Below are positions 35,345-44,103 of a stretch of 64,000 nt of DNA, one piece after another; positions within the stretch are counted from its first letter, which is position 1; each line of letters begins with the position of its first letter. The stretch is from assembly GCA_963760125.1 (NCBI GenBank), contig CAVXBV010000006.1, positions 62,001-126,000 of the forward strand. Direction: 5' to 3'. The notes beneath the pieces are model-generated. The model saw nothing but the letters and a program-made list of their open reading frames with translations, had not been told where the DNA came from and searched no databases. The position numbers were made by a program, and so were the translations under genes. Origin of the DNA: RYN-111 sp963760125 (GTDB lineage: Bacteria; Actinomycetota; Actinomycetes; Mycobacteriales; SCTD01).

Positions 35345-36052
35345 ATGAGCGACCTCGAGTTCTTCTTCGACCCGGTGTGCCCCTTCGCCTGGATGACCAG
35401 CAAGTGGGTGCGGCTGGTGGCGGAGCAGAAGGAGTACGACGTGACCTGGCGCTTCATCTCGCTGCGTCAGCTCAACAGCCACCTCGACTACGACAGCCAC
35501 TTCCCGCCGGAGTACGAGGCCGGGCACACCGCGGGACTGCGGCTGCTGCGGGTCGCTGCGTCGGCCCGCAAGGAGCACGGCCCCGCGGCGATGGGTCCGC
35601 TCTACCTCGCCTTCGGCACGCACATCTTCGACAGCGCACCCGGCGGCAACACCGCAGCCGAGGCCAAGGCGATCGCAGCCACCTGCCTGGCCGAGGCCGG
35701 CTTGGCTGCCCACCACGCCGAGGCCCTCGAGGACGCGGCCTGGGACCTCGAGATCCAGGCCGAGACCGCTCACGCCCTCTCGCTCACCGGCAAGGACGTC
35801 GGCACGCCGATCCTGCACGTCGACCCGCCCCACGGGACGGCGTTCTTCGGGCCCGTCATCAGCCGGCTGCCCTCGCCCGAGGACGCCGTGGAGCTCTGGG
35901 ATCACGTCCTCGGCCTGGCGCGGTTCGCCGGGTTCGCCGAGCTCAAGCGCAGTCTGCGCGAGATGCCGCAGCTACGAGCGCTCGGCGTGCCCGAGGACGA
36001 GGCCGGGTCGACCGAGGACTGGCACGCCGGGAGCCGTCGGCAGAAGAAGTAG
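35345..36052 (+). CDS. DsbA-family protein, Rv2466c-like (mycothiol-dependent nitroreductase group), single active-site Cys
   Basis: A 235-residue thioredoxin-fold protein with an inserted helical domain. FFFDPVCPFAWMTSKWV near the N-terminus is the active-site segment, and DVGTPILHV holds the cis-proline. AFFGPVISRLP and AGFAELKRSLRE match the Mycobacterium tuberculosis Rv2466c family. Rv2466c has a CPWC motif; here it is Cys12-Pro-Phe-Ala15, so the resolving Cys is missing and any redox chemistry must use one Cys plus mycothiol. The C-terminus is extended and basic. Leaderless-type promoter; divergent from the SagB-like gene. Confidence 0.85.
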   Translation: MSDLEFFFDPVCPFAWMTSKWVRLVAEQKEYDVTWRFISLRQLNSHLDYDSHFPPEYEAGHTAGLRLLRVAASARKEHGPAAMGPLYLAFGTHIFDSAPGGNTAAEAKAIAATCLAEAGLAAHHAEALEDAAWDLEIQAETAHALSLTGKDVGTPILHVDPPHGTAFFGPVISRLPSPEDAVELWDHVLGLARFAGFAELKRSLREMPQLRALGVPEDEAGSTEDWHAGSRRQKK

Positions 36053-36057
36053 GCCGC

Positions 36058-36090
36058 GGGCCCTCACCGGGCCCTCACCGGGCCCTCACC
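36058..36090. repeat. 11-bp tandem repeat, three copies plus a partial, at a convergent gene end
   Basis: GGGCCCTCACC occurs three times in tandem, then GGGCCC. TCA in each copy is TGA on the minus strand (36064, 36075, 36086), one in each frame. The last is the stop of the SGNH hydrolase gene. The plus-strand gene ends at 36052, six bases before the array. Confidence 0.9.
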
Positions 36091-36850
36091 GGGCCCCTGG
36101 TAGCGCCGCTGGTCCCCCGGCGCCGCTGGCCAACCGTTTCAGGGCGCCGCTGCGCACCAGCCCCTGCCAGAAGGTGTCCGCCCAGACCCGGTGACCGCGG
36201 TCGTTGGGGTGGAACAGGTCGGCGGCAACGTGCGACATCATCACCAGCAGGCCGAAACGGGACAGCGCCCGGTGGATCGGGACGACGACGAACCCCCGCG
36301 CTCGGGCCCGCTCGGTGACGATCTCCCCGGCGCGTCGGGCGTCGCGCTCCCACCGGCCGTGCATCAGGTAGGGCACGTCGGCGACCACCGCGTGGGGCGG
36401 GAGGGCGTCGAACAAGTCGTCCAGGCGGGCGATGAAGGGCTCGAGGTCGCCCCGGATCATGTCGTTGGCGCCGACCTCGACGAGGACGAGCGCCGATTCC
36501 TGGTCGAGCTCTCGCAGGGCCGGCAGCTGCCGGTCCAGCACGTCCACGATCCCGGCTCCGGTCCGGCTGAGGTTGACGGTCCGGACCGAACGTCCGGTGG
36601 CGAGCGACAGCCGCTGCCCGAGCAGCCCGATGCAGCCCAGCTCAGGGCGGCTGGCCCCGATCCCCTGGGAGACCGAGTCTCCCAGCGCGACGAGCAGCAG
36701 GTCGCCCTGCTCGGTCGCCACGCGCTGCCAGAAGGCCTCGCGGTGCGGGACGCTACTGCGCAGGGCAAGCACACCCACAACCTGCCTCGTGACGGCGGCG
36801 GCCAGCACGAAGACCGCTGCGTCGCGCGCTGGGTGTCGCACAGACAGCAT
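36086..36850 (-). CDS. SGNH/GDSL-family hydrolase
   Basis: A 254-residue esterase/lipase-type hydrolase with an N-terminal hydrophobic segment (about 11-30) that may anchor or export it. Block I VALGDSVSQGIG carries the nucleophile Ser, LSRTGAG and VGANDMI are blocks II and III, and DLFHPNDRGH holds the catalytic Asp and His. ATG 36850 was chosen because it lies 17 bases after the upstream gene on the same strand. The reading frame continues upstream through that gene without coding character. Substrate unknown; acylglycerols or cell-wall esters are typical. Confidence 0.85.
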   Translation of the reverse strand: MLSVRHPARDAAVFVLAAAVTRQVVGVLALRSSVPHREAFWQRVATEQGDLLLVALGDSVSQGIGASRPELGCIGLLGQRLSLATGRSVRTVNLSRTGAGIVDVLDRQLPALRELDQESALVLVEVGANDMIRGDLEPFIARLDDLFDALPPHAVVADVPYLMHGRWERDARRAGEIVTERARARGFVVVPIHRALSRFGLLVMMSHVAADLFHPNDRGHRVWADTFWQGLVRSGALKRLASGAGGPAALPGAR

Positions 36851-36867
36851 CAGACCACGTGCGCGAA

Positions 36868-37518
36868 CTACGCGTCGCGCCAGCGCACGTGCAGGTGAAT
36901 GCCCTCGGCACGCAAAGCCCGCCGCCCCATGATCACGCAGCAGGCGACCGCGATCGAGGTCAGCACCGGAGTCAGGACCGACCGGGCGAGCATGACGGCG
37001 TCGTACCGGTCCGCGACGAGCAGCTGGAGCGCCACCCAGCCGTTGACGATGTTGGCCGCCGCCCACACCCCGCACAGGTGCCGCAGCACGCGCTGCACCT
37101 TGACCAAGGCAGTGACCTGCGGCGGCAGGCCGACGAAGTCGCGGGCGAAGCGCTCGGTCAGCGGCCGGCCCACCACGGCCGAGGCGAGAAACGCCGCAGC
37201 GAGGACGAAGGCGTTGATCGTGGGCGTCAGCAGGTACACGAACGTCGAGTGGAACGCGAGCGCGATCCCGGTCCGGGTCGTGAACAGCAGCGCCGCGACG
37301 ATCAGGACAGCGGGCAGCGCCGTTCCGCGCCACCAGCGCCGAGCGATCGACAGGTAGCACCACGCCAGCGCCGCGAACAGCGCCGACACCAGGCCGGTCA
37401 GGTGCAGGAAGGCCCAGAACAGGAACGCCGGGACCACGGTGGCTTCGAAGACCTGTGAGCCGATCCGGCCCAGCATGGAGCGGATCGACGGCATCTCGAT
37501 GCCGTGGGTGCTGGGCAC
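36868..37518 (-). CDS. VC0807/DUF3159-like integral membrane protein
   Basis: A 216-residue protein with about six membrane helices. GLVSALFAALAWCYLSIARR, TTRTGIALAFHSTFVYLLTPTINAF and the following RPLTERFARDFVGLP resemble the VC0807 / intracellular-septation-like family; function unknown. GTG 37518 gives a nine-residue lead before an in-frame ATG at 37494, which could be the real start. Neither has a convincing ribosome site. Probably cotranscribed with the SGNH hydrolase gene. The 180 bases upstream (37519-37698) show no feature I can name. Confidence 0.68.
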   Translation of the reverse strand: MPSTHGIEMPSIRSMLGRIGSQVFEATVVPAFLFWAFLHLTGLVSALFAALAWCYLSIARRWWRGTALPAVLIVAALLFTTRTGIALAFHSTFVYLLTPTINAFVLAAAFLASAVVGRPLTERFARDFVGLPPQVTALVKVQRVLRHLCGVWAAANIVNGWVALQLLVADRYDAVMLARSVLTPVLTSIAVACCVIMGRRALRAEGIHLHVRWRDA

Positions 37519-37698
37519 GGGGTGGGGGGGTCCTGTCCTGGGTCATGGGAGCTGCTGGGTGTCGCGCTGACCGTGGTGTCGACCGTCGAGCCCCCTGGCT
37601 GAACACCCGTTGGGGTCAGCCTCTCACGGCCGGTGCCTGCCGTGGGACGCTGCGCCCTGTGAACCTGCTGACGAGGCGGGTCAGAGCGGGAGGACGAC

Positions 37699-38046
37699 AT
37701 GAGCGAGCAGCGCGCAGCAGCCCGGTCCGAGCTCGGCAAGCGCAAGGTCGTGGGCGCCGGGAAGTGGGCGGTGGGCAACAACGGCGACGAGCTGTTCGCC
37801 GTCACGCGGCGCTGCCGGCACCTCGGCGCGGACCTCGCCGCGGGCGGCGTCGACCCCTCGGGCTGCCTGGTCTGTCCCTGGCACCAGTCCGCCTACGACG
37901 TGACGACCGGCCAGATGGTCCGCGGACCGCAGGGCGTCTTCGCGAAGGTCCCCGGCCTCGGCTTCGCGTTCCGCACCCTCACCAAGGTGCTCCCGCTCGG
38001 CCGCGGGAAGGTCGTGGAGCGCGACGGTGACGTCTTCGTCTCCTGA
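37699..38046 (+). CDS. Rieske [2Fe-2S] protein
   Basis: A 115-residue ferredoxin-like Rieske domain and nothing else. Ligands are Cys39-x-His41 (CRHLGADL) and Cys59-x2-His62 (CLVCPWHQSAYD). It would carry electrons for an oxygenase or reductase not present here. ATG with GGAGG four bases upstream. The last 20 bases overlap the start of the DUF3052 gene. Confidence 0.9.
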   Translation: MSEQRAAARSELGKRKVVGAGKWAVGNNGDELFAVTRRCRHLGADLAAGGVDPSGCLVCPWHQSAYDVTTGQMVRGPQGVFAKVPGLGFAFRTLTKVLPLGRGKVVERDGDVFVS

Positions 38047-38434
38047 GGGCCATTCGGGCGCGCCGCTCGCCCGCAAGCTCGGGATCACCGACACCAGCCG
38101 CGTGCTGCTCGACGGAGCCCCGACGGGCTTCCAGCTCCCGGACGTGCCCGCGCCGCACCGGAGGATCGGGCGCGTGCCGTACGACGTCGCGCTCCTGTTC
38201 TGCCCCGACCGGTCCCGCCTGGAACGACGCTGGGCGGCGGTGCACGCCGCGGTCACCCCGGCGGGCAAGCTCTGGGTGGCCTGGCCGAAGCGGGCCAGCG
38301 GACTCGCGACGGACCTGGATGACGCGACCGTGCGCGAGCACGGCCTGACCCACGGCCGAGTGGACGTCAAGGTCTGCGCGATCGACGCGACGTGGTCGGG
38401 GCTGGCTTTCGTCGTCCGGGTGCGGGACCGCTGA
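38027..38434 (+). CDS. DUF3052 family protein
   Basis: A 135-residue protein with the family core PLARKLGITDTSRVLLDGAP, YDVALLFCPDRSRLERRWAAVHAAVTPAGKLWVAWPK and ATVREHGLTHGRVDVKVCAIDATWSGLAFVVR. Function unknown; widespread in actinobacteria. GTG 38027 overlaps the Rieske gene by 20 bases in another frame; a later start would cut the conserved LARKLG block. Converges on the hydrolase gene with no gap. Confidence 0.83.
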   Translation: MTSSSPEGHSGAPLARKLGITDTSRVLLDGAPTGFQLPDVPAPHRRIGRVPYDVALLFCPDRSRLERRWAAVHAAVTPAGKLWVAWPKRASGLATDLDDATVREHGLTHGRVDVKVCAIDATWSGLAFVVRVRDR

Positions 38435-39997
38435 TCAGCAGCGGACCGGCTGCGGGACCTTCACGTTGATCAGGTAGGCGTTGACCGGGCTGGTGATGCA
38501 GGCCGGGGCGCTCGCGCGGTAGACGGTGTGCCCGTCTCCGTCGTACGTCAGCAGGACCCCCTTGGACAGCTGGGCGGCCAGCTGCTGAGCCCAGACGTAC
38601 GGCGTCGCCGGGTCGCGGGTCGTCCCGATGACGACCACGGGCGGCATGCCCGGTGCGGTCACCTTGTGGGGCGTCGAGGTCGGTTCCAGCGGCCAGACCG
38701 CGCAGCCCAGGCCGGACAGGGCGATGGCTGGGCCGAAGCGGGGGTAGTCCCTGCCGACCTCGCGCGCGAGCTTTTGGTACGGCGCGATCTCCCGGGGCCA
38801 GGGCCGGTCGATGCAGTTCACCGCGAAGTTGGACTCGATGAGGTTGGCGTAGCCGCTGTCGCTGCGCTCGAGGTAGTTGTCGTTCAGGGTCAGCAGCGTC
38901 GCGCCCTCTCCGTCGACCGCCTCGGTCAGCGCCTGCGCGAGCGACGGCCACAGGCTGGTGCTGTACAACGCCTGGCCGACGCCGTAGCTGAACTCCGCCG
39001 GTCCGACCACCCGGTTGCCGTTGCCGCTCAAGGGGGTGGTCTCGACCTTCGCGGCCAGCTGGTCGAAGGCCTTGGTGAGGTCCCCGCTGACCTTCTTGCG
39101 GAACTCGCAGCTGGTCTTCTGGCAGTTCGCGAGGAACGCCCCCAGCGCGACGTCGAAGCCTCGCGACTGACCGGCGAGCAGCTGGTCCCAGCTGTTGCTC
39201 GGGTCGAGAGCTCCGTCGAGCACCATCGCCCGCACGTTCGTCGGGAACTGGTCGAGGTACGCCGCCCCGATCGCCGTGCCGTAGGAGTAGCCGAGGTAGG
39301 TGAGCTTGGCGTCGCCGACGGCCAGACGCGCCCGCTCGAGGTCTTGCGCCACGACGTCGGTCCCGACGAACGGCAGGATCCGGCCGGAGCGCTTCGCGCA
39401 GCCGGCCGCCAGCTTGCGGTTGCCCCGGTCCAGGGCGGTGAGCTCCTGGTCGTCGTCCGGCACCGGGTCGAGGTGGAAGTACGCGTCCAGCTCGGCCGTG
39501 GTCTCGCAGCGCACCGGGGCGGTGCGGCCGACGCCTCGCGGGTCGAAGGCCACGAGATCGAAGCGCTCGCGCAGCGGCTGAGGGATCCCGGTGTACGCCG
39601 CTTGCAGGTACTCGACCGCGCTCGCGCCGGGACCTCCCGGGTTGACGAACAGCGAGCCGAGGCGGCTGCCGCCGGTGGCTTTGTGCCGGGTCATCGCCAG
39701 CGCGACCGTGCCCTTGGCCGGGTCCTTCTCGTCCAGGCGCACGGTCAGCGTGGCGCACTGGAAGCCACCCCCGTCGCAGGACTTCCAGGGCGACAGCACG
39801 CCGCGCGACAGGGCCGGAGTCGCGGTCGCGGTGCTGGTCGCCGTCGGAGCGGCGGAGGACGTCGCGGTCGCGCTGGGCGTGACTGCCGACGGCGACGGGC
39901 TCGCCGGGACGGCGCCGGGGTCCTCCGTCGACCCGCCTGAGCAGGCGGCGAGGGGCAGCAGGGCGGCCAGGACGAGGGCGGGGAGGCGGGGGCGCAC
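38435..39997 (-). CDS. Lipoprotein alpha/beta hydrolase, tripeptidyl-aminopeptidase type
   Basis: A 520-residue exported lipoprotein: LLPLAAC with Cys19 as the lipidated residue, then a Ser/Thr/Ala/Pro-rich spacer to about residue 65. The alpha/beta hydrolase core has LFVNPGGPGAS (oxyanion), GYSYGTAIG with the nucleophile Ser, GTTRDPATPY with Asp, and DGDGHTVYR with His. The C-terminal TAP-like domain includes CI/C pairs that could form disulfides. Related Streptomyces SlpD/E and TAP remove peptides from protein N-termini. GTG start; CAGACT ends six bases upstream. Confidence 0.88.
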   Translation of the reverse strand: MRPRLPALVLAALLPLAACSGGSTEDPGAVPASPSPSAVTPSATATSSAAPTATSTATATPALSRGVLSPWKSCDGGGFQCATLTVRLDEKDPAKGTVALAMTRHKATGGSRLGSLFVNPGGPGASAVEYLQAAYTGIPQPLRERFDLVAFDPRGVGRTAPVRCETTAELDAYFHLDPVPDDDQELTALDRGNRKLAAGCAKRSGRILPFVGTDVVAQDLERARLAVGDAKLTYLGYSYGTAIGAAYLDQFPTNVRAMVLDGALDPSNSWDQLLAGQSRGFDVALGAFLANCQKTSCEFRKKVSGDLTKAFDQLAAKVETTPLSGNGNRVVGPAEFSYGVGQALYSTSLWPSLAQALTEAVDGEGATLLTLNDNYLERSDSGYANLIESNFAVNCIDRPWPREIAPYQKLAREVGRDYPRFGPAIALSGLGCAVWPLEPTSTPHKVTAPGMPPVVVIGTTRDPATPYVWAQQLAAQLSKGVLLTYDGDGHTVYRASAPACITSPVNAYLINVKVPQPVRC

Positions 39998-40150
39998 CCG
40001 TGCAGTCTGTCAGCAAACGTCAGGTCCGGCGGCCCGTCCTGACACGCCCGAGCCGGGACGGCCCGGTGGCCACGGAGAGCGCGGGACGCGAGTAGCCTTG
40101 TCTGCCGGCAGCCAGGCCCACCCGACATGATCTAGAGGCGGCGTTTCAGC

Positions 40151-43100
40151 GTGTCCCCAACGACCGGGCAACCCGGACAGAGCAGCGACTTCGGTGCCAA
40201 CGAGTGGTACATCCAGGAGCTCCTGGAGGACTACAAGAAGGACCCGGACAGCGTGCCGGAGCAGTGGCGCTCCGTCCTGGCCGACTACGCCGCCGGGGCC
40301 GCCGAGGCTGGCGGCGCGTCCTCCAACGGGACGCACGCCCCGGCCGCTCCCGCGCCCCAGACCGAGGCTCCCCCCGCGGCTCCCGCCCCGACGCCGAAGG
40401 CTGCGGCTCCGAAGGCTGCGGCTCCCCAGGCTGCTGCTCCTGCCGCTGAGCCCAAGGCGGCACCCAAGGCGGCCCCCAAGACGGACGAGGCTGCTCCCCA
40501 GGTTGAGGTGGACGAGGGTCCGACGAGCACCCCGCTCAAGGGCGCGGCGGCCCGCGTCGTGACCAACATGGAGTCCTCGCTCGAGGTCCCCACGGCGACC
40601 AGCGTGCGCGCCGTCCCCGCCAAGTTGCTGGCGGACAACCGCACCGTGATCAACAACCACCTGCGTCGCTCGCGGGGCGGCAAGGTGAGCTTCACGCACC
40701 TCATCGGCTTCGCCCTGGTCAAGGCGGCGATGGACGTGCCGGTGATGAACACCAGCTACGCCCTCACCGACGGCAAGCCTCAGCTGGTCACCCCCGCCCA
40801 CGTCGGACTGGGGCTGGCGATCGACCTGCAGAACGCCAACGGCACCCGCTCGCTGGTGGTGGCGGCCATCAAGAACGCCGACACCCTGGACTTCTCCGGG
40901 TTCGTCGCGGCGTACGAGGACATCGTGAAGCGGGCCCGCACCGGCAAGCTCACCGTCGAGGACTTCCAGGGCGCCACCATCAGCCTGACCAACCCCGGCG
41001 GGATCGGCACCGTGCACTCCGTGCCGCGCCTCATGCAGGGCCAGGGCGCCATCATCGGCGTCGGCGCGATGGAGTACCCCGCGGAGTTCCAGGGCGCCTC
41101 GGAAGAGCAGCTCGCCCGGCTGGCGATCAGCAAGATCATCACGCTGACGTCCACGTACGACCACCGCGTCATCCAGGGTGCGCAGTCCGGGGAGTTCCTG
41201 CGCCGCATGCACCAGCTGCTGCTGGGCGAGGGCGACTTCTACGACGAGATCTTCAGCTCGCTGCGCATCCCCTACGAGCCGGTCCGCTGGGTGCCGGACG
41301 TCTCCACGAGCCACGAGGGCGACCTGGAGAAGTCGACCCGGGTGATGGAGCTCATCCACGCCTACCGCGTCCGCGGTCACCTGATGGCCGACACCGACCC
41401 GCTGAACTTCAAGGTGCGCAGCCACCCCGACCTCGACGTGGTCAACCACGGCCTCACCCTCTGGGACCTCGACCGCACCTTCCCGGTCGGCGGCTTCGCC
41501 GGCCAGCGGACCCTGAAGCTGCGTGAGGTCCTCGGTGTCCTGCGCGACTCCTACTGCCGCAACGTCGGCATCGAGTACATGCACATCCAGGACACCGCGC
41601 AGCGGCGGTGGCTGCAGGAGCGCGTGGAGAAGAAGAGCGAAGCCCCGGACCGCGACCTGCAGCTGCACGTCCTGAAGCGCCTCAACGCCGCGGAGGCGTT
41701 CGAGAACTTCCTGCAGACCAAGTTCGTCGGGCAGAAGCGGTTCAGCCTCGAGGGGGGCGAGTCCGTCATCCCGATGCTCGACGCGGTCCTGCAGGGGGCG
41801 GCTCGCGCCAAGCTCGACGAGGTCGTCATCGGCATGGCGCACCGGGGCCGGCTGAACGTGCTGGCCAACATCGTCGGCAAGTCCTACGGCCAGATCTTCC
41901 GCGAGTTCGAGGGCAACATCGACCCCAAGACCGTCCAGGGATCCGGGGACGTGAAGTACCACCTCGGGGCGCGCGGCACCTTCACCGCCAGCGACGGCTC
42001 GACGACCAACGTGTCACTCACGTCCAACCCCTCCCACCTCGAGGCCGTCAACCCGGTGCTCGAGGGCATCGTCCGCGCCAAGCAGGACGTCATCGACAAG
42101 GGCGAGGCGGGCTTCACCGTCCTCCCGCTGCTGCTGCACGGCGACGCGGCGTTCGCCGGCCAGGGCGTCGTCGCGGAGACCCTGCAGATGGGTCAGCTGC
42201 GCGGCTACCGCACCGGCGGCACGGTGCACGTCGTCATCAACAACCAGGTCGGCTTCACCACTGCCCCCGAGTTCAGCCGTTCGTCGACGTACTCCACAGA
42301 CGTGGCGCGGACGGTCCAGGCGCCGATCTTCCACGTCAACGGGGACGACCCGGAGGCCTGCGTGCGCGTCGCGCAGCTCGCCTTCGAGTTCCGGCAGGCG
42401 TTCAAGAAGGACGTCGTCATCGACCTCGTCTGCTACCGCCGCCGCGGGCACAACGAGGGCGACGACCCCTCGATGACCCAGCCGGCGATGTACGACGTCA
42501 TCGACCGCAAGCTGTCGGTCCGCAAGACCTACACCGAGCAGCTGGTCGGTCGCGGCGACATCACGGCGGAGGAGGCCGAGATGGCGCTCGCCGACTACCA
42601 GTCCCAGCTCGAGCGCGTCTTCGCCGAGACGCGCGACGCGTCCACCGCCACGGCCGTGGAGCCCCCGATGGTGCCGTCGCTGGACCTGTCCGCCATCGAG
42701 ACGGCGGTCGAGCAGGACGTGCTCGACCGCATCGGCAAGGCGCACGTCGAGCTCCCCGACGGCTTCACCCCTCACCCCAAGCTCGCGCCGCTCATGCAGC
42801 GCCGCGCCAACATGGTGACCGAGGGCGGCATCGACTGGGGCTTCGGCGAGATCCTCGCCTTCGGCTCCCTCCTGCTCGAGGGCACGCCGGTCCGTCTGGC
42901 CGGTCAGGACTCGCGCCGCGGCACCTTCGTGCAGCGGCACACCACCCTCATCGACCGTCGCACCGCCGAGGAGTACACCCCGCTCAAGGCGATGACCGAG
43001 GACCAGGGGACGTTCTACGTCTACGACTCGCTGCTCAGCGAGTTCGCCTGCCTCGGCTTCGAGTACGGCTACTCCGTCGCCCGGCCCGAGGCGCTGGTGC

Positions 43101-43858
43101 TGTGGGAGGCGCAGTTCGGGGACTTCGTGAACGGCGCGATGACGATCATCGACGAGTTCATCTCCTCCGGCGAGGCCAAGTGGGGCCAGCGCTCCGGCGT
43201 CACGCTGCTGCTCCCCCACGGCTACGAGGGCCAGGGCCCGGACCACTCCTCGACCCGCATCGAGCGCTTCCTGCAGCTGTGCGCCGAGGACAACATGACC
43301 GTCGCCTACCCGACCACACCCGCCCAGCACTTCCACCTGCTGCGGGCCCAGGCGATGTCGACGGTCAACCGCCCGCTGGTCGTCGTGACCCCGAAGTCGA
43401 TGCTGCGGCTGAAGGCGGCAGCGTCCATGCCGCTGGACTTCACCTCCAACCGCTGGCAGCCCGTGCTCGCCGATCCCGAGCAGCTCGACCCCGCCGCCGT
43501 GACGCGCGTGGTCCTGACCGCCGGCAAGGTGCACTACGACCTGGCGGCGGCGCGCCGCAAGAGCGAGGACAAGACGGTGGCCCTGCTGCGGGTCGAGCAG
43601 CTCTACCCGACCCCGGGGGCACAGGTGCGTGAAGCCCTGGCCGCCTACCCGAACGCCACGGACGTGGTGTGGGCGCAGGAGGAACCGGCGAACCAGGGCG
43701 CGTGGTCGCACATCGCGCTCTCGCTGCCCGAGCACCTGCCCTCGGAGCTCCGGCTGCGACGGGTCTCGCGTCGCGCGGCCGCCTCGCCCGCGGCGGGATC
43801 CAGCAAGGTCCACGAGGCGGAGCAGGCGGCGCTCGTCGAGGCCGTCTTCGCGCGCTAG
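40151..43858 (+). CDS. kgd: Multifunctional 2-oxoglutarate decarboxylase/dehydrogenase (Kgd/OdhA)
   Basis: A 1235-residue actinobacterial E1-E2 fusion that decarboxylates 2-oxoglutarate for the TCA cycle. The N-terminus has the NEWYIQELLEDYKKDPDSVPEQWR segment, then an Ala/Pro/Lys linker (about 60-118) without a lipoyl domain. The E2-like acyltransferase core runs from about 130 to 360, with TYDHRVIQGAQSGEFLRR, in which Gln replaces the usual Asp as in other Kgd proteins. The E1 domain (about 385-1235) has GMAHRGRLNVLAN and LHGDAAFAGQGVV for thiamine diphosphate, and CYRRRGHNEGDDPS. GTG start; AGAGGCGG lies about 11 bases upstream and TAGCCT (40092-40097) is a likely -10. GarA/OdhI, its usual regulator, is not in the window. 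Confidence 0.96.
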   Translation: MSPTTGQPGQSSDFGANEWYIQELLEDYKKDPDSVPEQWRSVLADYAAGAAEAGGASSNGTHAPAAPAPQTEAPPAAPAPTPKAAAPKAAAPQAAAPAAEPKAAPKAAPKTDEAAPQVEVDEGPTSTPLKGAAARVVTNMESSLEVPTATSVRAVPAKLLADNRTVINNHLRRSRGGKVSFTHLIGFALVKAAMDVPVMNTSYALTDGKPQLVTPAHVGLGLAIDLQNANGTRSLVVAAIKNADTLDFSGFVAAYEDIVKRARTGKLTVEDFQGATISLTNPGGIGTVHSVPRLMQGQGAIIGVGAMEYPAEFQGASEEQLARLAISKIITLTSTYDHRVIQGAQSGEFLRRMHQLLLGEGDFYDEIFSSLRIPYEPVRWVPDVSTSHEGDLEKSTRVMELIHAYRVRGHLMADTDPLNFKVRSHPDLDVVNHGLTLWDLDRTFPVGGFAGQRTLKLREVLGVLRDSYCRNVGIEYMHIQDTAQRRWLQERVEKKSEAPDRDLQLHVLKRLNAAEAFENFLQTKFVGQKRFSLEGGESVIPMLDAVLQGAARAKLDEVVIGMAHRGRLNVLANIVGKSYGQIFREFEGNIDPKTVQGSGDVKYHLGARGTFTASDGSTTNVSLTSNPSHLEAVNPVLEGIVRAKQDVIDKGEAGFTVLPLLLHGDAAFAGQGVVAETLQMGQLRGYRTGGTVHVVINNQVGFTTAPEFSRSSTYSTDVARTVQAPIFHVNGDDPEACVRVAQLAFEFRQAFKKDVVIDLVCYRRRGHNEGDDPSMTQPAMYDVIDRKLSVRKTYTEQLVGRGDITAEEAEMALADYQSQLERVFAETRDASTATAVEPPMVPSLDLSAIETAVEQDVLDRIGKAHVELPDGFTPHPKLAPLMQRRANMVTEGGIDWGFGEILAFGSLLLEGTPVRLAGQDSRRGTFVQRHTTLIDRRTAEEYTPLKAMTEDQGTFYVYDSLLSEFACLGFEYGYSVARPEALVLWEAQFGDFVNGAMTIIDEFISSGEAKWGQRSGVTLLLPHGYEGQGPDHSSTRIERFLQLCAEDNMTVAYPTTPAQHFHLLRAQAMSTVNRPLVVVTPKSMLRLKAAASMPLDFTSNRWQPVLADPEQLDPAAVTRVVLTAGKVHYDLAAARRKSEDKTVALLRVEQLYPTPGAQVREALAAYPNATDVVWAQEEPANQGAWSHIALSLPEHLPSELRLRRVSRRAAASPAAGSSKVHEAEQAALVEAVFAR

Positions 43859-43875
43859 CCGGCAGGGGGGATCAG

Positions 43876-44052
43876 GTGTACTTCACCGACCGAGGGATCG
43901 AGGAGCTCGCGACGCGCCGCGGCGAGGAGCAGGTGACCCTCGAGTGGCTGTCCCAGCGGCTCAAGGACTTCGTCGACGAGCACCCCGAGTTCGAGGTGCC
44001 CGTCGAGCGCTTCGCCACGTGGCTCGCTCGCCTCGACGACGCCGAGGACTGA
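43876..44052 (+). CDS. DUF6104-type small protein
   Basis: A 58-residue protein, GTG start with GGGGGG upstream at about six bases. YFTDRGIEELATRRGEEQVTLEWLSQRLKDFVDEHPEFEVPVERFATWLARL is nearly the whole sequence and matches a short, conserved actinobacterial family that typically lies just after kgd. Helical, acidic, function unknown. The kgd link suggests cotranscription (17-base gap) and a possible role with the oxoglutarate dehydrogenase complex, which is inference. Confidence 0.75.
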   Translation: MYFTDRGIEELATRRGEEQVTLEWLSQRLKDFVDEHPEFEVPVERFATWLARLDDAED

Positions 44053-44067
44053 CCGCCGTCCCTGCAC

Positions 44068-44081
44068 GACGCCGCGGCGTC
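44068..44081. terminator. 14-bp palindrome between convergent genes, possible bidirectional terminator
   Basis: GACGCCGCGGCGTC is a perfect palindrome in the 51-base gap between the DUF6104 and rhomboid genes. There is a short CTTGT on the plus-strand side and no strong T-run. Confidence 0.35.
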
Positions 44082-44103
44082 CTTGTCGGCAGGGTGCGGT
44101 CGG

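Noticed and set aside
33845..36052. Azoline-peptide (TOMM) biosynthetic cluster
   Set aside because: Only the SagB-like gene is present; there is no YcaO or E1-like cyclase and no precursor peptide.
27265..36096. The three short tandem arrays as CRISPR or mobile-element traces
   Set aside because: No spacers, units of only 11-13 bp, and no transposase or cas gene near.
36851..37606. Long N-terminal extension of the SGNH hydrolase frame
   Set aside because: It overlaps the upstream membrane-protein gene on the same strand in another frame and shows no coding character; ATG 36850 is the sensible start.
44068..44081. Perfect palindrome as a transcription-factor operator
   Set aside because: It lies between two convergent genes, where no promoter is needed; a terminator role is more likely.
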